From: WRGT01 sp942493035
GTDB taxonomy: Bacteria; Spirochaetota; UBA4802; UBA5550
NCBI GenBank assembly: GCA_942493035.1
Contig: OW818666.1
Span: 4,526,001 to 4,590,000, forward strand
Direction: 5' to 3'
DNA: 64,000 nucleotides
In this document: piece after piece, positions 45,470-54,544 of the stretch
Layout: each line of letters opens with the position of its first letter
Position numbering within the stretch: position 1 is the first letter of the stretch
The notes under the pieces: generated by a model
Told to the model about the DNA's origin: nothing
What the model saw: only the letters and a program-made list of their open reading frames with translations
Databases searched by the model: none
Program-made: the position numbers and the translations under genes

Positions 45470-46201
45470 ATGAAGGGTTTTAAAATTATCAGTGTCTTAT
45501 TATTATCAGTTATATTAACATCATCAATGCCGTACGATAAGAAATTAGTTTATTACTATACTCTCACACAGCTTAAAAATGCAGGTTCACCGGAAAAAAT
45601 AAGAGTAGTTATCACAGATAATATTTCAACTGGTAAACCGGTAATTGCAGAAGGTCTTCTTTTTACCTACAAAGACAGAAAAGCAGAAAAAGTTTTAATC
45701 TCCGGAAACTTTAATTCATGGAAGATGTTGAAGATGACAAGGGGGAGAGATGGTGTCTGGTTCTATTTCCTTTCAAACAACGATTTTGCGGGGAGAGTTG
45801 AATACAAATTTAATGTAGATGGACTCTGGACAGAGGATCCTTCAAATTTTTCCAGACAGGACGATAAGCAGGGTTCATATCTTTCATTGTCAGATAATGA
45901 GTCCCCATCTGACGGGCGACTTGTGACATATAAATTTACTGCGAAGGACCGCATACTCTTCAGGACATATAAACCTCAAGCCAGAATAATTTCAGTGGTT
46001 GGAGATTTTAACGGCTGGAATCCGGAACACGATATTATGAAACGGGGGAATGACGGTATCTGGAGACTGGAAAAGCGGCTCCCTGCCGGTGTTTACAGAT
46101 ATAAATTTATTGTAGACGGTGAGTGGCTCCCTGACCTTTTTAATCCCGAATCAGCCTCGGACAGTGCCGGAGATATCTGTTCTATCATCAAGATAAAATA
46201 A
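45470..46201 (+). CDS. Secreted protein with two glycogen-binding (CBM48/E-set) domains
   Basis: About 243 residues, starting at the ATG after AGGA (an in-frame ATG lies at 45458). Signal peptide MKGFKIISVLLLSVILTSS. Two tandem AMPK-glycogen-binding-like beta-sandwiches follow (VLISGNFNSWKMLKM ... YKFNVDGLWTEDP and ISVVGDFNGWNPEHDIM ... YKFIVDGEWLPDL). There is no catalytic domain. Proteins of this type in spirochaetes are of unknown function; carbohydrate or protein binding in the periplasm is possible. The 45016-45457 gap before it shows no other feature. Confidence 0.85.
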   Translation: MKGFKIISVLLLSVILTSSMPYDKKLVYYYTLTQLKNAGSPEKIRVVITDNISTGKPVIAEGLLFTYKDRKAEKVLISGNFNSWKMLKMTRGRDGVWFYFLSNNDFAGRVEYKFNVDGLWTEDPSNFSRQDDKQGSYLSLSDNESPSDGRLVTYKFTAKDRILFRTYKPQARIISVVGDFNGWNPEHDIMKRGNDGIWRLEKRLPAGVYRYKFIVDGEWLPDLFNPESASDSAGDICSIIKIK

Positions 46202-46247
46202 TTGAAAATAAACGGATATACATCTCCTCAGTGCGGGCCTTTGATGA

Positions 46248-46967
46248 TCACTCATTAAAGGCTTTTTTTATAAAATCCTTCTCGTGAAGCCATTCTCCGG
46301 TGTTCCAGTCCATCTTTTCATTTATATGAAAACTGTTTTTGTAAGCCATGCTCTGATTGTTTTCTATGTAATAACCGAGATAGTAAAACTTCAGTCCAAG
46401 CGAAAGGGCATAGTCCGCTTCTTTAAGTGCGCTGAATGTCCCTAGTCTGTATTTTGTGAATTCATTTTTATAGATAAAGTATATGCTGCTTAAAGCATTT
46501 GATGAGAGATCAAGAAATCCGACTCCCGCAAGCTCATCTCCGATATAGTATTCCGACTGTAATGCCGGGCATGATTTTGTATAAAAGGAGCTTCTAAAAT
46601 CCTCTTCAGAGGATTCTTTATTAAATCTATTGAGTGAATGGTCTTTGTATATCTCAAAAATTTCGTCGCGGTATTCCATATCTTTGAATTCAACACGGAT
46701 ATCCATGCAGTCTCTAATTGCCCGTCTCTGACTTTTCGATGGGGACAGTTCATCTGTTTTAACACGAATGGGTATACACTCCCTGCATCCTATGCATACA
46801 GGTCTGAAGTAGTACATACCGAATTTTCTCCATCCCCGCGAAAGTATGATGTCAAGCTCTTCCGCAGCTACGTCAAGTGCAAAGAAATAGCTGAAACGCC
46901 ATCTTTTCCCGTCGATGTACGGGCAGGCCGATTCTTCGCTTACCTGTGGTTCACTTAGAAGTTTCAT
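46248..46967 (-). CDS. bpt: Aspartate/glutamate leucyltransferase
   Basis: A 239-residue bacterial aminoacyl-tRNA-protein transferase (ATE/Bpt). Conserved features are CPYIDGKRWRFSYF, GWRKFGMYYFRPVCIGCRECIPIRV, and LGYYIENNQSMAYKNSFHI. It adds leucine to N-terminal Asp/Glu of proteins for ClpS/ClpAP degradation. The CxxC pair CIGCREC is intact. Upstream of it on the same strand lies pyrE. Confidence 0.93.
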   Translation of the reverse strand: MKLLSEPQVSEESACPYIDGKRWRFSYFFALDVAAEELDIILSRGWRKFGMYYFRPVCIGCRECIPIRVKTDELSPSKSQRRAIRDCMDIRVEFKDMEYRDEIFEIYKDHSLNRFNKESSEEDFRSSFYTKSCPALQSEYYIGDELAGVGFLDLSSNALSSIYFIYKNEFTKYRLGTFSALKEADYALSLGLKFYYLGYYIENNQSMAYKNSFHINEKMDWNTGEWLHEKDFIKKAFNE

Positions 46968-47025
46968 TTATATTTTCCGGTTTGATAGATCTGCTCGCGA
47001 TAGAGACGCATAAACATGTTCATGG

Positions 47026-47718
47026 TTAAGACGCAGTATCCTGCATCTCTACCCCGTAACGGGATCGGTACTCTTCCATTTTTGTTATCATTTCAGCGCT
47101 GATCCCGAACTTTTCTCTCTGAGGCGCGTCATTAAGAAATTTGATTATATCGAGGATGTTCACAATGGAGTAGAAGGTTATTCCGGTTGATTCAGATATC
47201 TCCTGTATTGCGGACTTCTCCCCTGTTCCTTTTTCCATTCTATCAACGGATACAATTACAGCGGAGATTTCCGGATTCCCCTGTTTTCCCAGGATTTCAA
47301 TGGTTTCGCGTACTGCTGTTCCTGCGGTGATTACGTCATCTACGATAATTACGCGGTCAGTTTTAGAGAGAGTTTTACCTACAATCAGTCCCATGTCGCC
47401 ATGATCCTTTGCCTCTTTTCTGTTGAATGAATAGTGTACATTTACTTTATGTTCTGTAAAGAGCGAATTTACAGCCGCAATTGCCAGAGGAATCCCCTTG
47501 TATGCAGGACCGAAGATTGAAGTGTATTCCTCTTTGATGTTGTCAATTATTGTGCTGGCATAGAAGCTTCCCAGTTTGTTGATTGCTTCTCCAGTATGAA
47601 GCATCCCTGTGTTCAGGAAGTATGGAGATAATCTCCCCGATTTAAGTGTAAATTCACCAAATTTAAGAGAGCTGCTTTCAAGAAGAAAGTTTATAAAATC
47701 TTTTTTATATTGTTTCAC
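47026..47718 (-). CDS. pyrE: Orotate phosphoribosyltransferase
   Basis: A 230-residue pyrimidine-biosynthesis enzyme converting orotate and PRPP to OMP. The PRPP loop VIIVDDVITAGTAVRE, the FGPAYKGIPLAIAAV segment and FNRKEAKDHGD catalytic loop are present. Its length is slightly above the compact bacterial form. A 13-bp perfect hairpin (47751-47781) lies just upstream, possibly in the leader. Confidence 0.95.
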   Translation of the reverse strand: MKQYKKDFINFLLESSSLKFGEFTLKSGRLSPYFLNTGMLHTGEAINKLGSFYASTIIDNIKEEYTSIFGPAYKGIPLAIAAVNSLFTEHKVNVHYSFNRKEAKDHGDMGLIVGKTLSKTDRVIIVDDVITAGTAVRETIEILGKQGNPEISAVIVSVDRMEKGTGEKSAIQEISESTGITFYSIVNILDIIKFLNDAPQREKFGISAEMITKMEEYRSRYGVEMQDTAS

Positions 47719-47750
47719 TATCCGGACCTTCTATTTATTTTTGAATTTTG

Positions 47751-47781
47751 ATTTCGTGAATTTGCTTTAAATTCACGAAAT
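47751..47781. promoter_or_regulatory. Leader hairpin upstream of pyrE
   Basis: ATTTCGTGAATTT and its complement around a 5-nt loop, 33 nt before the pyrE start. No U-tract on the pyrE strand. It could act in attenuation or as an operator; only the palindrome is seen. Confidence 0.45.
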
Positions 47782-47863
47782 GGAATATTTATCCGTAGCA
47801 TTACAGAGCCGGGAATATTCAATGTCGAGCAATTTTTTTAAAAGAAAGAATCTGTGTCTGTAT

Positions 47864-47887
47864 GCTCGCAGGCTTGTAGGCCTGCGA
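47864..47887. terminator. Hairpin after the iron-sulfur gene
   Basis: CTCGCAGGC/GCCTGCGAG stem located 24 nt beyond the stop of the minus-strand gene at 47911. It lacks a U-tract. Confidence 0.4.
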
Positions 47888-47910
47888 GGGAATACGGGAC
47901 ACGTACGCAA

Positions 47911-48975
47911 TTAAATCAATCCACGTCTCTGCGCCATCTGCATCATCTGAGATCTGGTGTTGACTGGAACTTCTTTTATCTTTCCGTCTGTTTTCTCATT
48001 AAGCTTTACTGCATCAAAATTACATGCTGTAAGACATAGTCCGCATCCTATACATCTTATTAAGTTAACTTCTGCTTTATCATCGCTGTTCATCTCAATT
48101 GCTTCCATGGGGCATATGTCAATGCATGCACCGCAGCTTGTGCAGGTATCCTTATTTATTGAGGCGTAATGATTGGTAAAGACTATCTCTGCGGGGTTGG
48201 GATACTTTTTTATCGCACCAAGAACAGCACAGCAGTCACCGCAGCAGTTGCACATCCCTGAAGGATTCTGTGATGTTGCAGGCTGTGTAACAAGTCCGGA
48301 CTTCTGTGCCTCGGCAACTATTTTCAGCGCTTCAGCTTTATCAACACGCCGGCCGATTTTATTATTGATATAATACTCCGCCATCGATCCGAACATAAAA
48401 CATGTTTCAGATGGTCTGGAGCATCCTGCATCTACAAGCTTTTGCTGTTTTCTGCAGAGACAGTCTGTCACTGCAATAACATCAACTTTATCGAGAATTG
48501 CTGTTACATCGTTATATGAAGCAATATGATTTTCAATATCTACATATTTCTGTACCGGGATTACACGAAGAAAAAGTTCAGCATTATCCGCTATGTTTTT
48601 ATTAAAGCCTTCATTGAAATATTGTTCAAGGAGAACCGACAGCTCCTTATCTATTTTTTTGATCTGGAATTCTACAATTCCGTGCATAAACGGTATCGCT
48701 CCGTATCTTACTTTACCGTCAGATTCCTGTCTGAAGATGAGTCCCTTTCCGGTTAATTCCTCAAGTCTGCTTTGTGCGTCTTCAACTGTAAGATTTACTC
48801 TTGCCGCAATATCATCAGCTGATTCCAGTTTCTGTGAAAGGTTAAGGAAAAAATCAGCATCTTTTTCGGTAAAAAGTTTTTTGAGAAGAGTAATTTCAAT
48901 ACCTGATTTTGTTTCAGGGAAACCGAATGAATATGTGTCCAGCCGTTCCCGCAGTTTTGAGTATATTAAATCCAT
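47911..48975 (-). CDS. Iron-sulfur protein with winged-helix N-terminus
   Basis: A 354-residue protein. An N-terminal helix-turn-helix-like part (ADDIAARVNLTVEDAQSRLEELTGKGLIF) is followed by VTDCLCRKQQKLVDAGCSRPSETCFMFG, the cysteine cluster GMCNCCGDCC, and two 4Fe-4S motifs (CTSCGACIDIC, CIGCGLCLTAC). The first 290 residues match the N-terminal domain of the 892-residue flavoprotein at 17514 in order and cysteine pattern. This suggests a common electron-carrier module, here stand-alone. GGAGGAG precedes the start. Physiological partner unknown. Confidence 0.82.
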   Translation of the reverse strand: MDLIYSKLRERLDTYSFGFPETKSGIEITLLKKLFTEKDADFFLNLSQKLESADDIAARVNLTVEDAQSRLEELTGKGLIFRQESDGKVRYGAIPFMHGIVEFQIKKIDKELSVLLEQYFNEGFNKNIADNAELFLRVIPVQKYVDIENHIASYNDVTAILDKVDVIAVTDCLCRKQQKLVDAGCSRPSETCFMFGSMAEYYINNKIGRRVDKAEALKIVAEAQKSGLVTQPATSQNPSGMCNCCGDCCAVLGAIKKYPNPAEIVFTNHYASINKDTCTSCGACIDICPMEAIEMNSDDKAEVNLIRCIGCGLCLTACNFDAVKLNEKTDGKIKEVPVNTRSQMMQMAQRRGLI

Positions 48976-49159
48976 ATTATCTCCTCCGGAATTTTGATTT
49001 CTGCTTAAAGTGAATTACTGTTCTAAAAAAGACAAGTTTTAATTTGAAGTATTTTTAAATGAGGCGGCGGTTAACGAGGATAAGTTTTATGTTTGTATGA
49101 TTTGAAATATTTTTTAAATGAAGTTTAAAATGAATAAGTGCCGGCCAGTTAAACCTTCA

Positions 49160-50149
49160 TCATTTCGGTGTTTTCACTTTTTTTATGAAAGTAAATATAA
49201 ATTCGTCATCTGTAATTATTATGAGGTTGTTCTCCTTCAATTTAAATTTTACAACAAGTCTGTTTCTGTCCCCGGTAATATCTAGAAATATTTCATCTCT
49301 GCTTGTGTAGTATTTTCCGGATAGATCTGTTTTTTCACTTTTATTGATCCATGAGAACTCACCTGTTTCCTCAAGAGTTAGTATGACTTCCCCTTTGTCA
49401 GATGACGGGAGTGTTTTCGCAAATAGAGATGAATTGTTTTCAATGTGGATACTCTCCCATTGCCCTTGAAGTTTTTTATTCTCTGAATAACAGGAGAATA
49501 AAAAAAGCGAAACGATAACTATAATTGCCGGATAATACCTGTATTTTTTTTTAATATTTTCAAGCCCTGTTATAAATCGTCTGGTAATCATTTTAATAAG
49601 ATAAAATCCAAATTCAGGATTCTGATAATATAACTGTTTAACACCCTTTTCTGTGATAGAGTATATCTTCATATCTTCATCAATACATTTTGCAGTATCG
49701 GTTCTCTCGTTAAATGGTGAAAAAATGCCCATCTCTCCAAGAAGATTCCCCTTTCCAGGAATTATTCCGTATCCTTCTAATTCAACTCTTCCACTACATA
49801 AATAGTACATTTTTTCTGCAATATCACCCTTCTTGAAAATTATATCCCCTTTTTTTAAATTTTCAATAGTCATATAAGGGATAAGGGATTGAAGCGAAAA
49901 ATTTTCTTCAGAAGCGTCTTTAACATTGTTTATAAGTTTTTTCATCTGGAGAAGCCTTAGTATATTTAACGGGAAAAGAAAGGTGTGAAGTATTATTACC
50001 GGATATAAACCTGCACCTATACCATATGTTATGAAAGCGATGTTACTGGTTATAGCAAAAATTCTAAGAGGGATTATAGTTTTCATGTAAAAACTGGCTG
50101 CGACAAGCGCTGATGCGATATATCCTGCAACTTCAATCCATATGTTCAT
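49160..50149 (-). CDS. Membrane protein with cyclic-nucleotide-binding domain, fused to a lipoprotein-like part
   Basis: 329 residues. Residues 1-70 have three membrane spans (YgjV-like). Residues about 80-195 are a cNMP-binding beta-roll (KKGDIIFKKGDIAEKMYYLCSGRVELEGYG ... LLGEMGIFSP), but the usual RxA phosphate-site motif reads ERTDTAK. Residues from about 205 read YYPAIIVIVSLFLFSC followed by a small lipocalin-like domain. This looks like a lipoprotein signal and lipobox in the middle of the protein. Probably two ancestral genes joined in frame; a sequencing or evolutionary loss of a stop would explain it. Confidence 0.75.
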   Translation of the reverse strand: MNIWIEVAGYIASALVAASFYMKTIIPLRIFAITSNIAFITYGIGAGLYPVIILHTFLFPLNILRLLQMKKLINNVKDASEENFSLQSLIPYMTIENLKKGDIIFKKGDIAEKMYYLCSGRVELEGYGIIPGKGNLLGEMGIFSPFNERTDTAKCIDEDMKIYSITEKGVKQLYYQNPEFGFYLIKMITRRFITGLENIKKKYRYYPAIIVIVSLFLFSCYSENKKLQGQWESIHIENNSSLFAKTLPSSDKGEVILTLEETGEFSWINKSEKTDLSGKYYTSRDEIFLDITGDRNRLVVKFKLKENNLIIITDDEFIFTFIKKVKTPK

Positions 50150-50689
50150 TTCCTTATCCCCAGATATTTTTGAAATTCAGAACAGGATGGGTTTTTATTA
50201 CATTTTACATCTTGAATTGCTGATTTTTACAGGATTAAAAACAAATAATTCTTTTGATGCTTTGTTCCTTTAATTCACCTGTGCATATTCTGGATTTGCC
50301 GGAATAATTATAGAACAGACCGTTAGCGATGTTTTGAAGTATTGTATACTTTAAATACATTCCATCTATATTATGAATAATTTTAAACTGGAAATTGAAT
50401 ACAATGTCAAGAAACTTTTACAGGTATGAAATAAAGATCATGTTACTGCACATAAACCGGCGGGATTTAACTCTGTCTCTAATTTGGCGCTGCAAAGAGT
50501 AATTTTACCCTTAGTTTTTGAGTACACACAAGATCTTAATAATCGCATAGTCCAATATAAAATTGACAATTTAAACCGGATTGTTATTACTTAGATGGAT
50601 CATATAATAATTGTGATGCGGATTGTTAAATTCTGATCAGGTAATAAATAGAAATATGTTACAGAACTCTGAAAAGGGAAATTACTAAA
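50150..50689. other. 540-bp gap without a recognisable gene
   Basis: Divergent intergenic region between the cNMP-domain gene and the MlaF-like gene. Base composition is AT-rich with no conserved palindromes that I can see. A GTTTTTGAGTAC stretch near 50515 weakly resembles the end of the element at 61742. Confidence 0.4.
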
Positions 50690-51439
50690 ATGAATAAAAT
50701 AAAAATAAATAATCTGCATAAAAGTTTTGAAGATAAAGTTGTTCTTCGAGGTATCGACCTGACTGTTAATACCGGAGAGATACTTTGTATTATAGGGAAG
50801 AGCGGGACCGGGAAATCTGTTATTTTAAAACATCTGGTGGGAATTTTAGAGCCCGATGAAGGTTCTATTACTGTTGATGGAATTTCATTAACAGGAAACA
50901 ACACAAAGATTAAAAATGAAATTATTTCCAAATATGGAATTCTTTTTCAGGGTGCGGCACTTTTCGATTCGATGAATATTTTTGACAATGTAGCTTTTGG
51001 TTTAAGAAGACGGGGCGTAAATGAGGATGAAGTCAGATTAATTGTAGGGGAGTCTTTAGCACAGGTGGGTTTACCTAGTGCGGGAGAAAAGCGTCCATCT
51101 GAACTCTCGGGTGGGATGCAGAAGCGTGCAGGACTTGCAAGATCGATAGCGCTAAGACCGGAGATCATGCTTTACGATGAGCCGACAACCGGTGTTGATC
51201 CGATAACCGCCGGGGTGGTTGATAGATTAATACTTAAAATGAGAGATACTTACGCTATGACATCGGTTGTTGTAACGCATGATATGACATCTGCCTATAG
51301 AATCGCAGATAGAATTGTCATGGTATATGAAGGAAAAGTTATATTTTCAGGAACAAGTGATGAAATTAAAAAATCGGATGATCCGTATGTAAAGCAATTC
51401 ATTGAAGGAACTGTCCATGGTCCGATTAGCGCAATATGA
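50690..51439 (+). CDS. MlaF-like ABC transporter ATPase
   Basis: A 249-residue ATPase of the Mla/Ttg2 lipid-transport type. Walker A GKSGTGKS, ILFQGAALFDSMNIFDNVAFGLR (diagnostic for MlaF), signature LSGGMQKRAG, Walker B IMLYDEPTTGVDP and VVVTHD. MlaF with MlaE moves phospholipids between the membranes in Gram-negative bacteria. No mlaE or mlaD gene adjoins it, which is unusual, so partners must lie elsewhere. Confidence 0.9.
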   Translation: MNKIKINNLHKSFEDKVVLRGIDLTVNTGEILCIIGKSGTGKSVILKHLVGILEPDEGSITVDGISLTGNNTKIKNEIISKYGILFQGAALFDSMNIFDNVAFGLRRRGVNEDEVRLIVGESLAQVGLPSAGEKRPSELSGGMQKRAGLARSIALRPEIMLYDEPTTGVDPITAGVVDRLILKMRDTYAMTSVVVTHDMTSAYRIADRIVMVYEGKVIFSGTSDEIKKSDDPYVKQFIEGTVHGPISAI

Positions 51440-51670
51440 GCACATGCGCTAATAATCAGGCTACTCAGTTTTTAAAACATAGCATTTACTGAATAGCGGG
51501 TTTATGAGGGTATATAAATATTATATTACTTCTAAATTATATGAAATTTTTTTAGATATATGTTTTTTTAATAAATATGCTAAGAATCAACTATAGATCA
51601 GATATTTAATTGACAAGCTGGTAATTCTGTATTTGTATAAACACAATGATAATATAAAAGGAGTATGTTA

Positions 51671-52801
51671 ATGAAATCATATAATCACGAAACAGGGAGT
51701 TTTACCGGTAAAGGCGGAATTGAGATTTTCTTTCAGAAATGGATTGCAGATAAAGCTAAGGCTGCAATAATTCTCGTTCACGGTGTTGGAGAGCATTCAG
51801 GAAGATACGAGAATCTTCTAAAAAGCTTAGCGGATAAAAAAATCTCTGTATTTGCTATTGATCATAGAGGGCACGGTAAGTCTGATGGTAAAAGAGGGCA
51901 TATTGATTCTTTTATGGATTATGTTTATGACCTGAAGCTTTTTCTTGAATTTATTAAAGAAGAGAATAAAGGACTTCCTGTAATTCTGTTTGGTCACAGC
52001 ATGGGGGGAGTTATTGCGACAAAATATGCAATGACTTACCCCGATGATCTGTCAATGCTTGTGATCTCCTCCCCCGGATATACTCCTGCATTTAAAGTAC
52101 CGGCATGGAAAAATTCAGTGGCTTCATTCTTCTCTTCCAGAATCAGTTCTTTGACTTTTCCTAATGGTTTAATTGTATCTGATTTATCTCATGATCAGGA
52201 TACTATTACCGCATATAATAATGATCCGCTTGTTCACAACAAAATTACTGCAAGATGGGCTGTTGAATTTATGAGAGCAGGCCAGGAGTGTATTAGTAAT
52301 GCGGCAAGTATTAAAAAACCTCTACTTGTATTCCATGGTAAAGAGGATCATATTTGTGACTATAAAGCGGCAGAGCAGTTCTACAATGACGCTTCATCTG
52401 CAGTAAAGAAACTGTTTGTTTTCGATGGGTTGTATCATGAAACAATGAATGAAACCCCTGCTGAAAGAGAAAAGGTTTTAAGTGATGTAACCGGCTGGAT
52501 ATTGAAGACCATAGACTCTCTCCCTTCTGCTTCAAAAAAAGCAGTTCCGGCAGCAAAAGCAGCAGCTAAACCTGCGGCGAAGAAAGCTCCGGTGAAAAAG
52601 GCGGCAGCTGAACCTGCAGCAAAGAAAGCTCCGGTGAAAAAGGCAGCAGCTAAACCTGCGGCCAAAAAAGCTCCGGTGAAAAAAGCAGCAGCTAAACCTG
52701 CAGCAAAGAAAGCTCCGGTGAAAAAAGCAGCAGTTAAACCCGCAGCGAAGAAAGCTCCTGTAAAAAAAGCAGCTGTAAAAAAAGTTGTTAAAAAGAAATA
52801 A
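51671..52801 (+). CDS. Monoacylglycerol-lipase-like hydrolase with histone-H1-like tail
   Basis: 376 residues; start at the second ATG, 8 nt after AAGGAG. Residues 1-285 form an alpha/beta hydrolase: HGVGEHSGRY, DHRGHGKS, nucleophile Ser111 in GHSMGG, Asp in HGKEDHICD, His in LYHETMNE, typical of monoacylglycerol lipases. The last about 90 residues are repeats of KPAAKKAPVKKAA, nearly pure Lys/Ala/Pro, like bacterial histone-H1-type tails. That tail could bind DNA, RNA or anionic membrane surfaces. The hydrolase part stands complete without it. Confidence 0.9.
   Translation: MKSYNHETGSFTGKGGIEIFFQKWIADKAKAAIILVHGVGEHSGRYENLLKSLADKKISVFAIDHRGHGKSDGKRGHIDSFMDYVYDLKLFLEFIKEENKGLPVILFGHSMGGVIATKYAMTYPDDLSMLVISSPGYTPAFKVPAWKNSVASFFSSRISSLTFPNGLIVSDLSHDQDTITAYNNDPLVHNKITARWAVEFMRAGQECISNAASIKKPLLVFHGKEDHICDYKAAEQFYNDASSAVKKLFVFDGLYHETMNETPAEREKVLSDVTGWILKTIDSLPSASKKAVPAAKAAAKPAAKKAPVKKAAAEPAAKKAPVKKAAAKPAAKKAPVKKAAAKPAAKKAPVKKAAVKPAAKKAPVKKAAVKKVVKKK
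52538..52795 (+). repeat. Tandem repeat encoding the Lys/Ala/Pro tail
   Basis: About five in-frame copies of a roughly 42-bp unit encode KPAAKKAPVKKAAA. The copies differ at third positions, so it is not a fresh duplication. Length variation between strains is likely. Confidence 0.8.
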
Positions 52802-52822
52802 GACAATAAATGATTTATAAAT

Positions 52823-52853
52823 GAAAAAGGCTGTGTTCTTCACAGCCTTTTTC
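52823..52853 (+). terminator. Terminator of the hydrolase gene
   Basis: AAAAAGGCTGTG and its complement around TTCTT, followed by TTTTTC, 22 nt after the stop. Confidence 0.85.
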
Positions 52854-52869
52854 ATTATATTCAGGAATC

Positions 52870-52982
52870 AGTATTTATTCCTTAATTTTTCTATAGTAAA
52901 AAACTATTATCCCCGCCGCCGCAGGCGGCGGGGATAATAGTTTTTGTTTTTTATACAAAAATATTATTGAGGAATAATTACT
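52870..52982. mobile_element. MITE-like hairpin element, copy C
   Basis: 113 bp between AGTATTTATTCC and GGAATAATTACT. The hairpin at 52901-52943 has 20-bp perfect arms. Its stem (ACTATTAT...) differs from copies A and B but remains fully paired. It ends 2 bp from the stop codon of the convergent chemoreceptor gene. Confidence 0.75.
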
Positions 52983-52984
52983 AA

Positions 52985-54544
52985 TCAGGAATTATCATTC
53001 AAAATCTGTTTCAACTCATCTGCTATATTTTTCATCCGCAAATAACTGGAATTTAAAGATTCGGCACTTCTTGTATTTTCCTGTACCAGGCTGTTTGTAT
53101 TTTCTATAGATTTTGCTATTTCCTGAATAGCTATAGATTGTTCTGCGGAAGCATCTTTGATAAATTCGGATTTTTCATAAACATTTTTATTCCTGAGAAT
53201 CATATCACCCTGAATATTCTTCTGTTTTGAAATTACTGCCATCGTATCCATTGCTTTTTTATTAACAGTATGGAGGCTGCTATTAAGAGATTCGATGAAT
53301 CTGATTATTTTATCTATTATTGAATTTGAAAACTCCACATCGCTGCGGTTGGAATCAATGAGACCTTGAATTTTTTTCAGTTCACTGGATGAGTTATCTG
53401 CCAGTTTTCCAATTTCGTCGGCAACAACGGCAAATCCTCTTCCATGCTCGCCGGCACGGGCGGCTTCTATTGCCGCATTTAGAGACAGAAGATTTATCTT
53501 GTCAAAGAACTCATCTATTATCACCGCTATGGTTTGGATATTCCCTGAATTTTCAAGGGTCTTTTTATTTACTTCATTGAGCTCACCTGATGAAGTTCTC
53601 CCCTGACCTGACATCCGGGCTATTGTTATAAACTCATTTTGAAGATCTTTCCCGAAAAGCTGCAGTGAATCTATAAGTTCAGATAGTGAATTGATACTTG
53701 TGCTGAGTTCATTTACTGAATTATTCTGATCTTTAGTAGCTTCTTCGACACTGGATGTACTTGATGATATTTCTTCAATGGATGCCACAAGCTCTTCAAT
53801 AGTTGCGGCTTCAGTCTGTATATTGATAAATATATTCGCTATTGCCTGGTCTGTTACACTCATGGCTCCTGTGAGCTCATGATATGAATTCCGGATTGTG
53901 TTAACCAAAGTCATAATGTGTTCATTTTTTTCATTACTCTTTCTAGTTTCCTCTCTGCTTATTTCCAGTGAGAGTTTTAGTGAACGCATGGTTACATATG
54001 CGATACTGTACAGGAGTAAAGATACAGAAACTGCTATTATTGTTCCTCTGGTAACCATATCCTTCAGTATTTCTGGACTTACAGTTACTGTTGATATATC
54101 CATTCTTAATAGATTAAATAGAAGGAATAATATAAAAAGTATAACAACGGAGAGATGTATCCAGCCTAGTGAAAAAACAGTCGCCAGAAGTATCGTGGGG
54201 AACATGAAGAATACTATAGTTGTCAGAGCAAGTTCAGGAGATCTCATTGTCCCTGCAAGTAAAACTATTAGAGTCTGAAGTATTACAAGTATAATACCTG
54301 CGGCTCTGGCACGGCCTTTAATTATAAGAATCATTGCAGCAGTGGCCGACAAACATGAAATCCCGCTGGTTAATAATGAAGTTAAAAATCCAACTTTCTC
54401 AATGTATATGAATAAAAGTACGAACATCAAAATGAAAAAGAAAAATGATACAGTGAAAAGAAATTTAGCAAAACTTTTTGTAAACGAATCTTCGTCATTG
54501 TACCTGGAAAAAATTTTTGAATTGATTACCTCTGAAATAGACAT
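52985..54544 (-). CDS. Methyl-accepting chemotaxis protein with six-span membrane domain
   Basis: A 519-residue chemoreceptor. About six hydrophobic segments lie in residues 25-185 (e.g. FLFTVSFFFFILMFVLLFIY, ATAAMILIIKG, LVILQTLIVLLAG), with no sizeable periplasmic domain. The C-terminal signalling coiled coil has the hairpin tip FDKINLLSLNAAIEAARAGEHGRGFAVVADEI. Same architecture as the receptor at 7072 but only distantly similar in the membrane part. Confidence 0.92.
   Translation of the reverse strand: MSISEVINSKIFSRYNDEDSFTKSFAKFLFTVSFFFFILMFVLLFIYIEKVGFLTSLLTSGISCLSATAAMILIIKGRARAAGIILVILQTLIVLLAGTMRSPELALTTIVFFMFPTILLATVFSLGWIHLSVVILFILFLLFNLLRMDISTVTVSPEILKDMVTRGTIIAVSVSLLLYSIAYVTMRSLKLSLEISREETRKSNEKNEHIMTLVNTIRNSYHELTGAMSVTDQAIANIFINIQTEAATIEELVASIEEISSSTSSVEEATKDQNNSVNELSTSINSLSELIDSLQLFGKDLQNEFITIARMSGQGRTSSGELNEVNKKTLENSGNIQTIAVIIDEFFDKINLLSLNAAIEAARAGEHGRGFAVVADEIGKLADNSSSELKKIQGLIDSNRSDVEFSNSIIDKIIRFIESLNSSLHTVNKKAMDTMAVISKQKNIQGDMILRNKNVYEKSEFIKDASAEQSIAIQEIAKSIENTNSLVQENTRSAESLNSSYLRMKNIADELKQILNDNS

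Noticed and set aside
52538..52795. Tandem repeats as a CRISPR array
   Set aside because: The units are coding, contiguous without spacers, and keep the reading frame; no cas genes nearby.
52435..52806. Ala/Phe-rich minus-strand frame
   Set aside because: It mirrors the Lys/Ala/Pro repeat of the hydrolase tail.
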